DNA from: Collinsella sp. | Lineage (GTDB): Bacteria; Actinomycetota; Coriobacteriia; Coriobacteriales; Coriobacteriaceae | Length of the DNA: 60,161 bases | Assembly: GCA_019419555.1 (NCBI GenBank) | Contig: DXZR01000011.1 | Span: 1 to 60,161 of the forward strand | Direction: 5' to 3' | Shown: in pieces, positions 25,844 through 34,365 of the stretch | Layout: every line of letters starts with the position of its first letter | Position numbering within the stretch: position 1 is the first letter of the stretch | Program-made: the position numbers and the translations under genes | Notes under the pieces: generated by a model | What the model was told of the DNA's origin: nothing | Seen by the model: only the letters and a program-made list of their open reading frames with translations | The model's database searches: none

Positions 25844-25948
25844 GAATGTCCCTTCCCTGCGTTTACACGAGTTGAACTATTGTACGGAAAGAATCACGTT
25901 TCCGCAGCCCACACTACATTCCCGTAAAGAACCCGCAACCTTCCACCT

Positions 25949-26055
25949 AGTCATTGGGGACAGACTTAAATGAGTACCTGCTCATTGGGCACTCATTTAA
26001 GCCCGTCCCCAATGAGCGTAGCCCGGGCACTCATTTAAGCCTGTCCCCAATGAGT
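25949..26055. repeat. REP-like cluster with three GGGGACAG/GTCCCC cores
   Basis: CATTGGGGACAGACTTAAATGAGT, inverted partner ACTCATTTAAGCC-GTCCCCAATGAG and a further inverted copy are packed into about 105 bp. ACTTAAATGAGT/ACTCATTTAAG arms can pair in alternative ways. The flanking CATTGGGGAC/GTCCCCAATG ends are shared with elements at 27918 and 28512. Confidence 0.8.
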
Positions 26056-26066
26056 GCCCAGCCCAG

Positions 26067-26101
26067 CAAAAAGGGGCGCGACCATGACGGCCACGCCCCC
26101 C
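26067..26101 (-). terminator. yqeY terminator
   Basis: On the minus strand GGGGCGTGGCC pairs with GGTCGCGCCCC (wobbles and one mismatch), followed by TTTTTG. Confidence 0.8.
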
Positions 26102-26129
26102 TAAACATCAACTATGTACCGCTCGGCCC

Positions 26130-26573
26130 CTACGCGAGTTTGGCTCCGACGATCTTTGCCGCGGCCGGCTTATCGAAGTTGCCACCGGTGGCCTTGCCGA
26201 GTGCGCCCATAACCTGGCCCATCTGCTTCTTGGACGTGGCGCCCAGCTCGGCGATAACCTGCTCGATCAGGGCCTCGAGCTCCTCGCCCGAAACCTGCGC
26301 GGGCAGCAGGCTCTCCAGAATCTTGACCTGCTCGGTCAGGTTGTCGGTACGCTCCTGGTCGGTGCCGGCCTTGATGGACATCTCCAGCGTCTCGCTCGTC
26401 TGCTTGATCAGACGCTTGATCATGCTGTTGACGTCTTCCTCGGTCACATCGCGGCGCTCATTGACCTCGATATTCTTCACCTCGGCCTTAACCTGGCGAA
26501 TGATGGACAGGCGAACCTTGTCCTTGGCCTTCATGGCCGCAATCATTTCCTTCTGCAGCTCTTCGTTGGTCAT
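26130..26573 (-). CDS. yqeY: GatB/YqeY domain-containing protein
   Basis: A 147-residue helical protein of the YqeY family, with MTNEELQKEMIAAMKAKDKVRLSIIRQVKAE split here as an N-terminal helix pair, KILESLLPAQVS in the middle, and a C-terminal GATSKKQMGQVMGALG tail like that of the GatB amidotransferase subunit. A tRNA-related role is suspected for the family but not shown. The ATG at 26573 follows GAGGAGG by about eight bases. It sits downstream of the foldase gene. Confidence 0.9.
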   Translation of the reverse strand: MTNEELQKEMIAAMKAKDKVRLSIIRQVKAEVKNIEVNERRDVTEEDVNSMIKRLIKQTSETLEMSIKAGTDQERTDNLTEQVKILESLLPAQVSGEELEALIEQVIAELGATSKKQMGQVMGALGKATGGNFDKPAAAKIVGAKLA

Positions 26574-26627
26574 CTGCAAATCCTCCTCAATAGTGTGGGC
26601 GGCACTCGCGCGAGCACCGCCCCATGA

Positions 26628-27848
26628 TTACTCAGTCGTCGACGAATCGTCGGTCGAACTCTTGGTGACACCCTTCAGACTCACGTTATAGGGTACGTCT
26701 TTGGGCATGGGGTTGACGGTGATGTCGGCATCCTTCTTGTACTGCTCCAGCCACTCGCTGTACGCGGTGCTGGCCGCTTGCGTCTTCACCACGTTGGAGA
26801 CGTACTTTTTGATGTCCTTGGGCACCTGGTTGATGTCATCAACCTGATTATCGACATGGAAGTAGTCGGTGCACTTGATGATGTGGTAGCCATAGGTCGA
26901 CTCGACGACTTCGCTCACGTCGCCCTTGTTGAGTCCCTCGAGCGCCGTCTGGTAGCTGTCGACAAAGGTGGTGAGCTTATCCCAGCCCACATCGCCCTTC
27001 TTCTCCTTGGAACCGGTGTCCTCGGAGTACTGCTCAACGGCGTCCTCAAAGCTCAGCTCACCGGAGTTGATCTTGTCCAGGCACTCCTGCGCCTTGGCCT
27101 TGGCGGCAGCCTTGTCCTCGTCGGAAGCGTCGGAATCAACCTTGATCAGGATGTTCGACGAGCGGCGGGCGTCGTTGTAGCTGGACAGATTTTCGTTGAT
27201 GTAATCGACAATCTCGCTGTCCTTGGGCTTGCTCGTGGGCGCGACGGCATCCTTGAGTTTCTGTTGCGCCAGACTCTCCTTGAGCGAGTCCTTGTAGGTG
27301 TCCTCGGTATAGCCGTAGGTCTTGAGGGTCTTCTTAAAGGCCTTGGCTCCGCCCGCGCTCTTGCACGCGTCCTTCCAAGCCTTCTCGACCTCCTCGTCCG
27401 ACACCGTCACGCCGTTCTCCTTCTGTGCCTGTTGAAGCAGAATCTGCTGCGTGTAGGAGTCGATGAGTTGCTTGCGGTACTTCTTGGGCGTGAGGTCGTT
27501 GTCAACCAGATACTGCGCCCAATCCTCATCCTTGGTGTAGCCGTAGGACGTGCGCATGCTCATGATCTGCTTGGTCACGGTGTCCTCGGTAAGGTTGGTG
27601 CCGTTGATAGTGGCAGCAACACCGCCGGTCAGCTTGTAGCTCGAGGTGTCCTCAGCCTGCGACATAAGGCCGGAGCACGCCATCGCCGAGACGGAAAGCA
27701 GCATCGCCAGCACGCCGATGACCACCAGAACGATCTTGACGGTCTTAGACACGTACGTCTTGCGCTGCTTCTTGCGAGAGCTGGAGGCAGCGCGGGCCTG
27801 CTGCTCGGGCGTCGGCGCGGCCTCGGAGTTCTTTTTCTTATTTGCCAT
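26628..27848 (-). CDS. Membrane-anchored parvulin-type foldase (PrsA/SurA-like)
   Basis: A 406-residue peptidyl-prolyl isomerase for extracytoplasmic proteins. A lysine-rich cytoplasmic N-terminus is followed by one hydrophobic segment (about residues 36-58), a SurA-N-like helical region, and a parvulin domain (about 230-325) with SSNILIKVDSD, ELSFEDAVEQYSED, KGDVGW and ESTYGYHIIKC. It ends in a Ser/Thr/Asp tail. MACSG at the end of the hydrophobic segment could be a lipobox, but the long basic N-terminus argues for a simple membrane anchor. Likely helps fold secreted or wall proteins. Confidence 0.88.
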   Translation of the reverse strand: MANKKKNSEAAPTPEQQARAASSSRKKQRKTYVSKTVKIVLVVIGVLAMLLSVSAMACSGLMSQAEDTSSYKLTGGVAATINGTNLTEDTVTKQIMSMRTSYGYTKDEDWAQYLVDNDLTPKKYRKQLIDSYTQQILLQQAQKENGVTVSDEEVEKAWKDACKSAGGAKAFKKTLKTYGYTEDTYKDSLKESLAQQKLKDAVAPTSKPKDSEIVDYINENLSSYNDARRSSNILIKVDSDASDEDKAAAKAKAQECLDKINSGELSFEDAVEQYSEDTGSKEKKGDVGWDKLTTFVDSYQTALEGLNKGDVSEVVESTYGYHIIKCTDYFHVDNQVDDINQVPKDIKKYVSNVVKTQAASTAYSEWLEQYKKDADITVNPMPKDVPYNVSLKGVTKSSTDDSSTTE

Positions 27849-27914
27849 AGTTGGCCTTTCGCATAACGAATCGAACAAACGCCATTGTGTCACAACGCAG
27901 CCCCCGCGGCACGC

Positions 27915-28005
27915 TTGGTGCATTGGGGACAGATTAATCTGCACCATTTTGGTGCAAAGGGGACAGCTCTGGCAGCCGGCAGTTAGGGACAGTCCCCAAG
28001 TGCCG
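27915..28005. repeat. Cluster of GGGGACAG repeats between foldase and PTS gene
   Basis: Three GGGGACAG or GGGACAG cores occur here (near 27923, 27959, 27987), with small hairpins such as GCACC/GGTGC and a GCCGGCAG/CAAGTGCCGAC context. Neither a gene nor a promoter is evident in this gap. Confidence 0.65.
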
Positions 28006-28018
28006 ACTCAGCCCCACC

Positions 28019-28483
28019 TTAGAAGTGGCGGCGGATGGCGTCGACCATGCCCTGGGGCGTGGTCTGGCCGAGCACGTCGGCTGCGGCATCGGCGCCCATA
28101 AAGATGTTCATGAGTGCCTGCAGGGCCTCGACCTGGCCGCCCGGCTCGGCGATGCCCAGATTGATGACGATCTGCGCCGGCACCGGAGCGCTCATGCCAG
28201 CCATAGCGTTAAATGTCACGGGCGCGGCGGGCTTCACCACCGCGATATAGGGCTTGGCCACAAACCCCGGATCGGTATGCGGAATGGCAATGTTTGCCGC
28301 CGGCATAGCGAGACCCGTGGGATAGGCATCCTCGCGCGTGCGGACGGCGTTGAGCCAACCCTCGGCAATGTAGCCGCGCGGGGCAAGCTCGCCCTCGAGC
28401 CGCGCAAACACCTCGCCCGGCGTCGCGCACTCCCAATCAAAAAACACCAGCTCGGGCGTAAACAGCGCTTCGTTATCCGCCAC
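28019..28483 (-). CDS. PTS system EIIA component, fructose/galactitol type
   Basis: A 154-residue EIIA type-2 domain. The phosphorylatable histidine is in AIPHTDP near residue 69; surrounding TGLAMPAANIAIPHT and the C-terminal half fit GatA-like domains. No EIIB or EIIC gene is adjacent, so it either serves a permease encoded elsewhere or has a regulatory role. It stands between repeat-rich gaps. Confidence 0.85.
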   Translation of the reverse strand: MADNEALFTPELVFFDWECATPGEVFARLEGELAPRGYIAEGWLNAVRTREDAYPTGLAMPAANIAIPHTDPGFVAKPYIAVVKPAAPVTFNAMAGMSAPVPAQIVINLGIAEPGGQVEALQALMNIFMGADAAADVLGQTTPQGMVDAIRRHF

Positions 28484-28511
28484 ACGCTCACCTCTCTCAC
28501 CTAGTCACCTA

Positions 28512-28547
28512 GGACGTTCTTAAACGACTAGTCGTTTAAGAACGTCC
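28512..28547. repeat. Perfect 36-bp palindrome
   Basis: GGACGTTCTTAAACGACT is directly followed by its exact reverse complement with no spacer. The right end runs into CCCCAATGACT, like the ends of the GGGGAC REP-like elements. It lies upstream of the PTS gene and downstream of purN. Confidence 0.95.
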
Positions 28548-28565
28548 CCAATGACTACCTAAAAC

Positions 28566-28606
28566 AAAGGATGGCCACTTGCGCCTTGGCGCCAATGACC
28601 ACCCTG
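28566..28606 (-). terminator. purN terminator
   Basis: On the minus strand GGTGGTCATTGGCGCC pairs imperfectly with GGCGCAAGTGGCCATCC around a tiny loop, followed by TTTGTTTTAGG. Confidence 0.7.
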
Positions 28607-28635
28607 ACTACTCGGCTAAATTGTACTGTGTGCCA

Positions 28636-29337
28636 CTAGCCGCGAGGCGCATCAATTGCGACCTTGCCGCTCTCCAGCACGTGAACGCGACCGTCGGCGA
28701 GCATCTGCACGACCTCGGGATACAGCACATGCTCGATCGCATGGATGTGCTCCTCGAGCGTGTCGACGTCCCAGCTCTCCTCAACAGCCAGCGCACGCTG
28801 GGCGATGATGGGGCCGTTGTCGTAGATCTCGTTGGCAAAGTGCACGGTCACGCCGGTCACCTTGACGCCGCGAGCAAACGCATCGTCGATCGCATGGGCG
28901 CCGGTAAAGCTCGGCAGCAGCGCCGGATGTAGGTTGACCACGCGATTGGGAAACGCTGCTAGCAGCGGCGTGTGCACCATGCGCATATAGCCGGCCATCA
29001 CCACGTACTCGCAACCGCGTTCGAGCAGCTCATGCGCGATAATCTCGTCAGCTGCGATGGGGTCAGCATAGACATCCTTGGACAGCGTGAGCGTCTGGAT
29101 GCCCGCACGCTCGGCACGCTGCAGGCCCTTGGCCGAAGGACGGCTCGACACCACAAGCTCAATCGAGGCGTTGAGCTTGCCGGCGGCGATCAGGTCGATC
29201 AGCGCCTGCAGGTTGGTACCCGAACCGCTGATGAGCACGCCGATCTTGAGCGGCTCGGCCGTATCGGTACCGGTCGGACGGGTGTAGGGCACAAAGCCCA
29301 GGCCCTCGGCGGCAGCCATCTGCTCGTTAGCGCTCAT
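28636..29337 (-). CDS. purN: Phosphoribosylglycinamide formyltransferase
   Basis: Transfers a formyl group from 10-formyl-tetrahydrofolate to GAR in purine synthesis. The 233-residue protein has GVLISGSGTNLQAL near residue 33, AGYMRMV, and NLHPALLPSFTGAHA with the catalytic Asn/His, then GVTVHF. An N-terminal stretch of about 30 residues precedes the usual start. Its ATG overlaps the purM end by eleven bases; a second ATG at 29319 just past the purM stop is possible. Confidence 0.95.
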   Translation of the reverse strand: MSANEQMAAAEGLGFVPYTRPTGTDTAEPLKIGVLISGSGTNLQALIDLIAAGKLNASIELVVSSRPSAKGLQRAERAGIQTLTLSKDVYADPIAADEIIAHELLERGCEYVVMAGYMRMVHTPLLAAFPNRVVNLHPALLPSFTGAHAIDDAFARGVKVTGVTVHFANEIYDNGPIIAQRALAVEESWDVDTLEEHIHAIEHVLYPEVVQMLADGRVHVLESGKVAIDAPRG

Positions 29338-30430
29338 CGGAGTACACGACCTTACCGGAACCCTCGACGCACTCGCCCACGCGGAACGGCTTCTCGCCCA
29401 GCGCGACCAGAGCCTCGGTCACGGCAGCCTCGTCCTCGGGGGCGACGATCAGGCACAGGCCGACGCCCATGTTGAAGGTCTTGCACGCCTCATTGGGCGC
29501 GAGCTCGGCCTGACGCGACACGTAGGTGATGACGGGCGGAACATCCCAGCCCATCTCGGCGCCATTGCGGATGACCACGGCATCGACGTCGTCGGCGAGC
29601 GCGCGGTTGAGGTTCTCGGTAATACCGCCGCCGGTGATATGGGCAATGGCATGAACGTTGGCGCCACCGCGGAGCAGCTCCAGAATCGGCTTGACGTAGA
29701 TGCGCGTGGGAGCCAGCAGAGCGTCGGCCAGCGAAGCACCGCCGAGCTCCTCGAGCGGACGGCTTAGCTCCTCGGCCTTAGCGGCGGCCTCGGGCGTGCC
29801 CGGCTTGATGCCGTCGACACCGATAACCTTGCGCACGAGCGAGTAGCCGTTGGAGTGCACGCCGGTGGAGGGCAGGCCCAGGATCACATCGCCGGGGCGA
29901 ACGTTCGCGGGGTCGAGCATCTTGGGACGATCGACAACACCCACGGTAAAGCCGGCGAGGTCGTAATCGGCGGGAGCCATGACGCCCGGGTGCTCGGCCA
30001 TCTCGCCGCCCACGAGCGCGCAGCCCGCGAGCTTGCAGCCGTCGGCCACGCCCTTGATGATCTTTGCCATGTGCTCGGCCTCAATGTGACCGATGGCAAC
30101 GTAATCCAGGAAGAACAGCGGCTCGGCGCCCGAAGCCAAAATGTCATTGACGCACATGGCGACCAGGTCCTGGCCCACCGTCTCGTGACGGTCCATAATC
30201 TGGGCGAGCACAAGCTTGGTGCCCACGCCGTCGGTGCCGCTGATCAGGATCGGGTCTTCCATATCCTTGAGCGCGGCGGCCGAGAACAGGCCACCAAAGC
30301 CACCGATGCCGCCGATAACCTCGGGGCGGTTGGTGTCCTTGACCATCTGCTTAATAGCGTCGACGGCGCGGCCACCCTCGGCGGTATCGACGCCGGCGTC
30401 CTCGTACGTCACATGCTTGCTGTCGCTCAT
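29327..30430 (-). CDS. purM: Phosphoribosylformylglycinamidine cyclo-ligase (AIR synthetase)
   Basis: Closes the imidazole ring to make AIR. The 367-residue protein has ISGTDGVGTKLVLA near residue 83, the FFLDYVAIGHIEAE segment, GCALVGGEMAEHPGV and AHITGGGITENLNR, all standard for PurM. It is somewhat longer than the E. coli enzyme at the N-terminus. It lies downstream of purF and overlaps purN. Confidence 0.96.
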   Translation of the reverse strand: MSDSKHVTYEDAGVDTAEGGRAVDAIKQMVKDTNRPEVIGGIGGFGGLFSAAALKDMEDPILISGTDGVGTKLVLAQIMDRHETVGQDLVAMCVNDILASGAEPLFFLDYVAIGHIEAEHMAKIIKGVADGCKLAGCALVGGEMAEHPGVMAPADYDLAGFTVGVVDRPKMLDPANVRPGDVILGLPSTGVHSNGYSLVRKVIGVDGIKPGTPEAAAKAEELSRPLEELGGASLADALLAPTRIYVKPILELLRGGANVHAIAHITGGGITENLNRALADDVDAVVIRNGAEMGWDVPPVITYVSRQAELAPNEACKTFNMGVGLCLIVAPEDEAAVTEALVALGEKPFRVGECVEGSGKVVYSDER

Positions 30431-30546
30431 CTGAGCCTTCCTCTCCCACTACCGTGGCGCCGCGCGGGCGCCAAACGGTGCTCATAGTTGCGTTCATTTC
30501 GGCGCACGCCATAACAGCACGCGCCGTCATATCAACAAAACAGCAG

Positions 30547-30592
30547 GTAAAACCTACCAAAATAAACCTGTCCCCACATGGCAGGTTTTAGG
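30547..30592. repeat. REP-like hairpin between purF and purM
   Basis: AAAACCTACCA and TGGCAGGTTTTA pair around AAATAAACCTGTCCCC, the same AATAAACCTGTCCC core as at about 15660. No other strong hairpin ends purF. Confidence 0.75.
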
Positions 30593-32258
30593 CCTCGCCG
30601 TGCTCCTCTTCCCAGCTGCGGTCATCGTATTTCTCGACCACGGCGTCGTCGTCAAAATGCAGCGGCTTATCCAGGTTGCGGGGCTTAAAGCCCTCCATGA
30701 ACTTGTCGCGGCCAAAGCTCTCGGGAATCGCCACGGGGTAGCGTCCGGTAAAGCACGCATCGCAGTAGCCGCCCTTGGGCATGACCTTCAGCAGGCCCTC
30801 GACCGAAAGGAAGGCCAGCGAATCGGCGCCGATGTACTCGCAGATCTCCTCGACCGTCTTGTTGGCGCTGATGAGCTGCGACTGCACGTCGGTATCGATA
30901 CCGTAGAAGCACGGCCAGATGACCTCGGGCGAGTTGATGCGGATGTGAATCTCCTTGGCGCCGGCGTTGCGCAGCATCTTGACGAGCTGCACCATGGTGG
31001 TGCCGCGCACGATGGAGTCGTCGATGACGACCAGGCGCTTGCCCTCGATGTTGTCGCGCAGCGGATTGAGCTTCATGCGCACGCCCATGGCTCGCAGCTC
31101 CTGCGTGGGCTCGATAAACGTACGGCCCACATAACGATTCTTGATGAGGCCCTCGCCAAAGGGAATGCCGCTCTCGTGCGAATAGCCCTCCGCGGGCGGC
31201 AGGCCGGAGTCGGGCACGCCGATGACCAGGTCGGCCTCGACGGGCTCCTCATGTGCCAGCTGACGACCCATGTCATAACGGCAAGCGTAGACACTCTTGC
31301 CGTTCATGATGGAGTCGGGGCGAGCGAAGTAGACCTGCTCAAAGATGCAGTTAGCAGGCTCTTCGGCGGCAGGCACGCCCTGCTCGGACACAAGGCCCTC
31401 GGCGCTGATGCGCAAAATCTCACCGGGACGGACGTCGCGGACGTACTCGGCGCCCACGATATCGAGTGCACAGGTCTCAGAAGCGACGACCCAGCCGCCG
31501 GCGCGGGTGACATGGGTGGCAGCGTCGACCGTCGCGGCGTCGTCTTGCGACGGCAGTTGCGAAACGGAAGCGGCATCGGCCTGGTCCAGGCCCTCGTCCA
31601 CGAGCTTGCCCAGCACCAGCGGGCGAATGCCATGCGGATCGCGGAATGCGTAGAGCGCCTGCTCGTTGATGAGCGTCATGGCGTAGCCGCCGCGCACGAG
31701 CTCCATGGTCTTACGAATGCCCTCGCGCAGGTGGCCCGTACGCTGGGTAAAGTAGCCGATGAGTTTGGTCGCGACCTCGGAATCCGAGTTGGAGAGGAAC
31801 GGCACGCCCAGCTCGATCAGCTGGCGGCGCAGCTCGTCGGTGTTGACGAGGGTGCCGTTGTGCGCGAGCGCGATAATGACGCTATTGATGGTAGAGAGGT
31901 GCGGCTGAGAGGCTTCCCAGCTCTTGGCGCCGGCGGTGCCGTAGCGCACATGACCCACGGCCAGCTGACCGGAGAGCGTCGACAAGTCGGCATTGGAGAA
32001 CACGCGGTCGAGCAGGCCCAGATCCTTGCGGACCATAACCGTACCGCCGTCACCAACAGCGATTCCCGCCGATTCTTGGCCACGGTGCTGCAGTGCACGC
32101 AGGCCAAAGTACGTCAGTCGAGCCACGTCGCGATCGGGCGCCCAGACACCAAAAACGCCGCATTCCTCATGCAGCTGGTCAGAGTCCGGATCATACGTCG
32201 ACATGGCGTTCACCTGTCCCGCGGCGCGCTCGGCCGCGCGGATGGTTTCTTGAGACAT
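30588..32258 (-). CDS. purF: Amidophosphoribosyltransferase
   Basis: First committed step of purine synthesis: PRPP and glutamine to phosphoribosylamine. The 556-residue protein has the N-terminal nucleophile Cys in ECGVFGVW near residue 34 after a propeptide, LRALQHRGQESAG, and the PRPP loop VVIDDSIVRGTTM. Cysteines spread in the C-terminal half (CLI-type FARPD...; GGYCDACFTG) suggest the 4Fe-4S form known from Bacillus. The ATG at 32258 has GAGGGG five bases upstream. Confidence 0.96.
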   Translation of the reverse strand: MSQETIRAAERAAGQVNAMSTYDPDSDQLHEECGVFGVWAPDRDVARLTYFGLRALQHRGQESAGIAVGDGGTVMVRKDLGLLDRVFSNADLSTLSGQLAVGHVRYGTAGAKSWEASQPHLSTINSVIIALAHNGTLVNTDELRRQLIELGVPFLSNSDSEVATKLIGYFTQRTGHLREGIRKTMELVRGGYAMTLINEQALYAFRDPHGIRPLVLGKLVDEGLDQADAASVSQLPSQDDAATVDAATHVTRAGGWVVASETCALDIVGAEYVRDVRPGEILRISAEGLVSEQGVPAAEEPANCIFEQVYFARPDSIMNGKSVYACRYDMGRQLAHEEPVEADLVIGVPDSGLPPAEGYSHESGIPFGEGLIKNRYVGRTFIEPTQELRAMGVRMKLNPLRDNIEGKRLVVIDDSIVRGTTMVQLVKMLRNAGAKEIHIRINSPEVIWPCFYGIDTDVQSQLISANKTVEEICEYIGADSLAFLSVEGLLKVMPKGGYCDACFTGRYPVAIPESFGRDKFMEGFKPRNLDKPLHFDDDAVVEKYDDRSWEEEHGEA

Positions 32259-32299
32259 GGCATCCCCTCAGAGCCTCGTATTTTGGCGTTACCCGCCTT

Positions 32300-32305
32300 A
32301 TTATA
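32300..32305 (-). promoter_or_regulatory. Possible -10 box of purF
   Basis: On the minus strand a perfect TATAAT lies about 40 bases upstream of the purF start. No good -35 is seen at 16-18 bases, so this is tentative. Confidence 0.4.
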
Positions 32306-32452
32306 CGCACGGCGCGACGCGCTCCCCAGCGCATGAGCAGCGCTTTTTAAAAGCCCACCGAGCTAATAATCCGTTTTGCGGCCAAACATTTTATTGGTCT
32401 GCCCAGTGCAAGCGCCCGCGCCCCCATATGGCCGCCGCGTCCACCGTTGGGG

Positions 32453-32482
32453 ATTGCAAAGTTGCAATTGGGACGTTCGTCC
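32453..32482. promoter_or_regulatory. Candidate operator palindromes between divergent genes
   Basis: ATTGCAA-AG-TTGCAAT is a perfect 7+7 inverted repeat, followed three bases later by GGACGTTCGTCC. They lie between divergent purF and the membrane protein gene, where a repressor could act on either. Evidence is the symmetry only. Confidence 0.35.
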
Positions 32483-32543
32483 TGTCTTTTAGCAGGTCGG
32501 CGGCGTATCCTAGTAACCTAGGACAAAGCGAGAAAGGTTCTGT

Positions 32544-33773
32544 ATGGATCGAAACGAACTCGACCCCAGCGTCCCCAGCGCCACGGAGGTCAAGAAGATT
32601 CCCCTCATCATTAAAGTGTACGCCGTCCTGTGCATCCTGTCCGGCGTGGGCACACTCCCGTCGGTCGCCGTCTTTATGTGGCAGGTCATCACCGCACTCA
32701 TTAACGGCAACGCCGCCGCTAAACTCGGTGATAACACCCTGGTCGCGGTTGGCCTTATCGTCGCCGGCATTATGCTCTCGGCGGCAAGCGCGATCATCTT
32801 GATCGTCTTTGGCCTGGACCTCATCAAGGACCAGCGGCGCAATGCCGCCCGCCTGTCTTACGTCCTCATCGCATTTACCGTCGTGGAGCTTTTAGTTGAC
32901 GTGATGCTCCAGGGTATCGGACCCTTCCTGCTGCGCCCCGCCATTCAGCTCGGTATCCTCATTGCGCTGTCGGCCACCGTCGACCCCACGCTACGCCAGG
33001 AGCGCGAACTGCAGCGCCGTCTGCAAGAGATGCTCGACCGCGATGCCGCCGCCGAGGGGATGCTCGGCCGCGACGAAACCGGCGAGGGCTACATCAAGCT
33101 CAACTACTTCAACCTGTTCTGGGTATTCTTCGTCTGCAGCGTGTTAGGTCTCATTCTCGAGGAAGTCTGGCATATGGTCGTCGTCGATCCCGGCGTCTAT
33201 CAGGACCGTGCCGGTATGCTATTTGGCCCCTTTAGCCCCATCTACGGATTTGGCGCGGTGCTCATGACCATGGCGCTCAACCGCTTCTATAAAAAGAATC
33301 CTCTGATCATTTTCCTGGTAAGTGCCCTGATCGGCGGCGCTTTCGAGGTGTTTGTAGGCTGGTTTATGCAGACCTCATTTGGCGTGGTGTCGTGGAGCTA
33401 CTCGCACATGAAACTGTTCGGCATGCCCGACCCACTCGCCGTCCTTACGGGCGGACGCACCTGTACGGGCTTTGCCTGCCTGTGGGGCCTGGGTGGCCTT
33501 ATCTGGATCAAGCTGCTGCTGCCGAGGCTGCTCAAGCTCATCAACATGATTCCGTGGAAAAGCCGCTACTCGGCTACCGTCATCTTTACCGTCATTATGC
33601 TGGCCGACGGCGTCATGACGCTACAGTCGCTCGACTACTGGTACCAGCGCGTCAACGGCACGGAGCCGGATATTCCCGTCGCGCAGTTCTACGGCAAGTA
33701 TTTCGATAACGATTACATGGAGAACCGCTTCCAGAGCATGACCATGAGCCCCAAGGATGCGACGCGCGTGTAG
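32544..33773 (+). CDS. Multi-pass membrane protein, putative ABC-transporter type IV (PF06541-like)
   Basis: A 409-residue protein. The N-terminal 150 residues carry three to four hydrophobic helices, then a charged segment (QERELQRRLQEMLDRDAA). The C-terminal region resembles the putative ABC-transporter type IV family: NLFWVFFVCSVLGLILEEVWH, FGPFSPIYGFGAVL, FEVFVGWFMQ and the WSYS segment. Function of this family is not established; no ATPase lies nearby. AGAAAGG precedes the ATG. Its terminator has been split by the IS3 element downstream. Confidence 0.8.
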   Translation: MDRNELDPSVPSATEVKKIPLIIKVYAVLCILSGVGTLPSVAVFMWQVITALINGNAAAKLGDNTLVAVGLIVAGIMLSAASAIILIVFGLDLIKDQRRNAARLSYVLIAFTVVELLVDVMLQGIGPFLLRPAIQLGILIALSATVDPTLRQERELQRRLQEMLDRDAAAEGMLGRDETGEGYIKLNYFNLFWVFFVCSVLGLILEEVWHMVVVDPGVYQDRAGMLFGPFSPIYGFGAVLMTMALNRFYKKNPLIIFLVSALIGGAFEVFVGWFMQTSFGVVSWSYSHMKLFGMPDPLAVLTGGRTCTGFACLWGLGGLIWIKLLLPRLLKLINMIPWKSRYSATVIFTVIMLADGVMTLQSLDYWYQRVNGTEPDIPVAQFYGKYFDNDYMENRFQSMTMSPKDATRV

Positions 33774-33873
33774 CGCCACGCAATGCCGAGATTATCCAAC
33801 GCACAGAAAAGCCCGCTGGCAGACTGTGAACTGCCTCCCATTTCTTGGACATGAGAAATGGGAGGCTTTCTTT

Positions 33874-34365
33874 ATGCGCGTTGATTTGAGGGTGAAGCAT
33901 GATGTCGAGGCCAGGAAGGCGGCCATAGGGCTCTTCGAGCTCGGACGCGGGTATAAATCTGCCGCGATTGCCCTTTCGCTTCCCGCGGAAGCCGTGAGAA
34001 GATGGCAGGAGATATACCGCGCATTCGGGAGCGAGGTGCTGCTGCGCATGGACGGAAAGCAGGGCAGGTACACATACGAGCAGAAGGTCGCCGCCGCCTC
34101 CGCCGTCGTCGACGGCGGCATGACGAAGACCGAGGCGATGGCGGCGTTCGGCATAATGTCGATGTCGCCGCTCAAGAAGTGGTGCGCGCTATACCGCGAG
34201 GGCGGCGCGGAGGCCCTGCGCCCGAGGCCCAAGGGCCGGCCGAGCGGTTCCAGGGCGAGGCCGCGGACCCGCGAGGAGGAGCTCGAGGAGCGGTGCCGTA
34301 GGCTCGAGGCCGAGGTGGCCTACCTAAAAAAATTACGCGCCCTGGTCGAGAGGGACGGGCTCTGA
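33874..34365 (+). CDS. IS3-family transposase OrfA
   Basis: A 163-residue DNA-binding subunit with two helix-turn-helix-like segments (KAAIGLFELGRGYKSAAIALSL and the second near TKTEAMAAFGIMS), an Arg/Pro-rich stretch, and a C-terminal leucine-zipper-like helix (EELEERCRRLEAEVAYLKKLRAL). GGAGG lies eight bases before the ATG. Resembles the IS150 group. The frame carries A_AAA_AAA at 34326-34332, where a -1 slip would produce an OrfAB fusion of about 454 residues. Confidence 0.92.
   Translation: MRVDLRVKHDVEARKAAIGLFELGRGYKSAAIALSLPAEAVRRWQEIYRAFGSEVLLRMDGKQGRYTYEQKVAAASAVVDGGMTKTEAMAAFGIMSMSPLKKWCALYREGGAEALRPRPKGRPSGSRARPRTREEELEERCRRLEAEVAYLKKLRALVERDGL

Noticed and set aside
32330..32347. 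Terminator AGCGC-loop-GCGCT with T run between divergent purF and membrane gene
   Set aside because: The stem is only five pairs and there is no plus-strand gene before it; an attenuator is possible but not supported.
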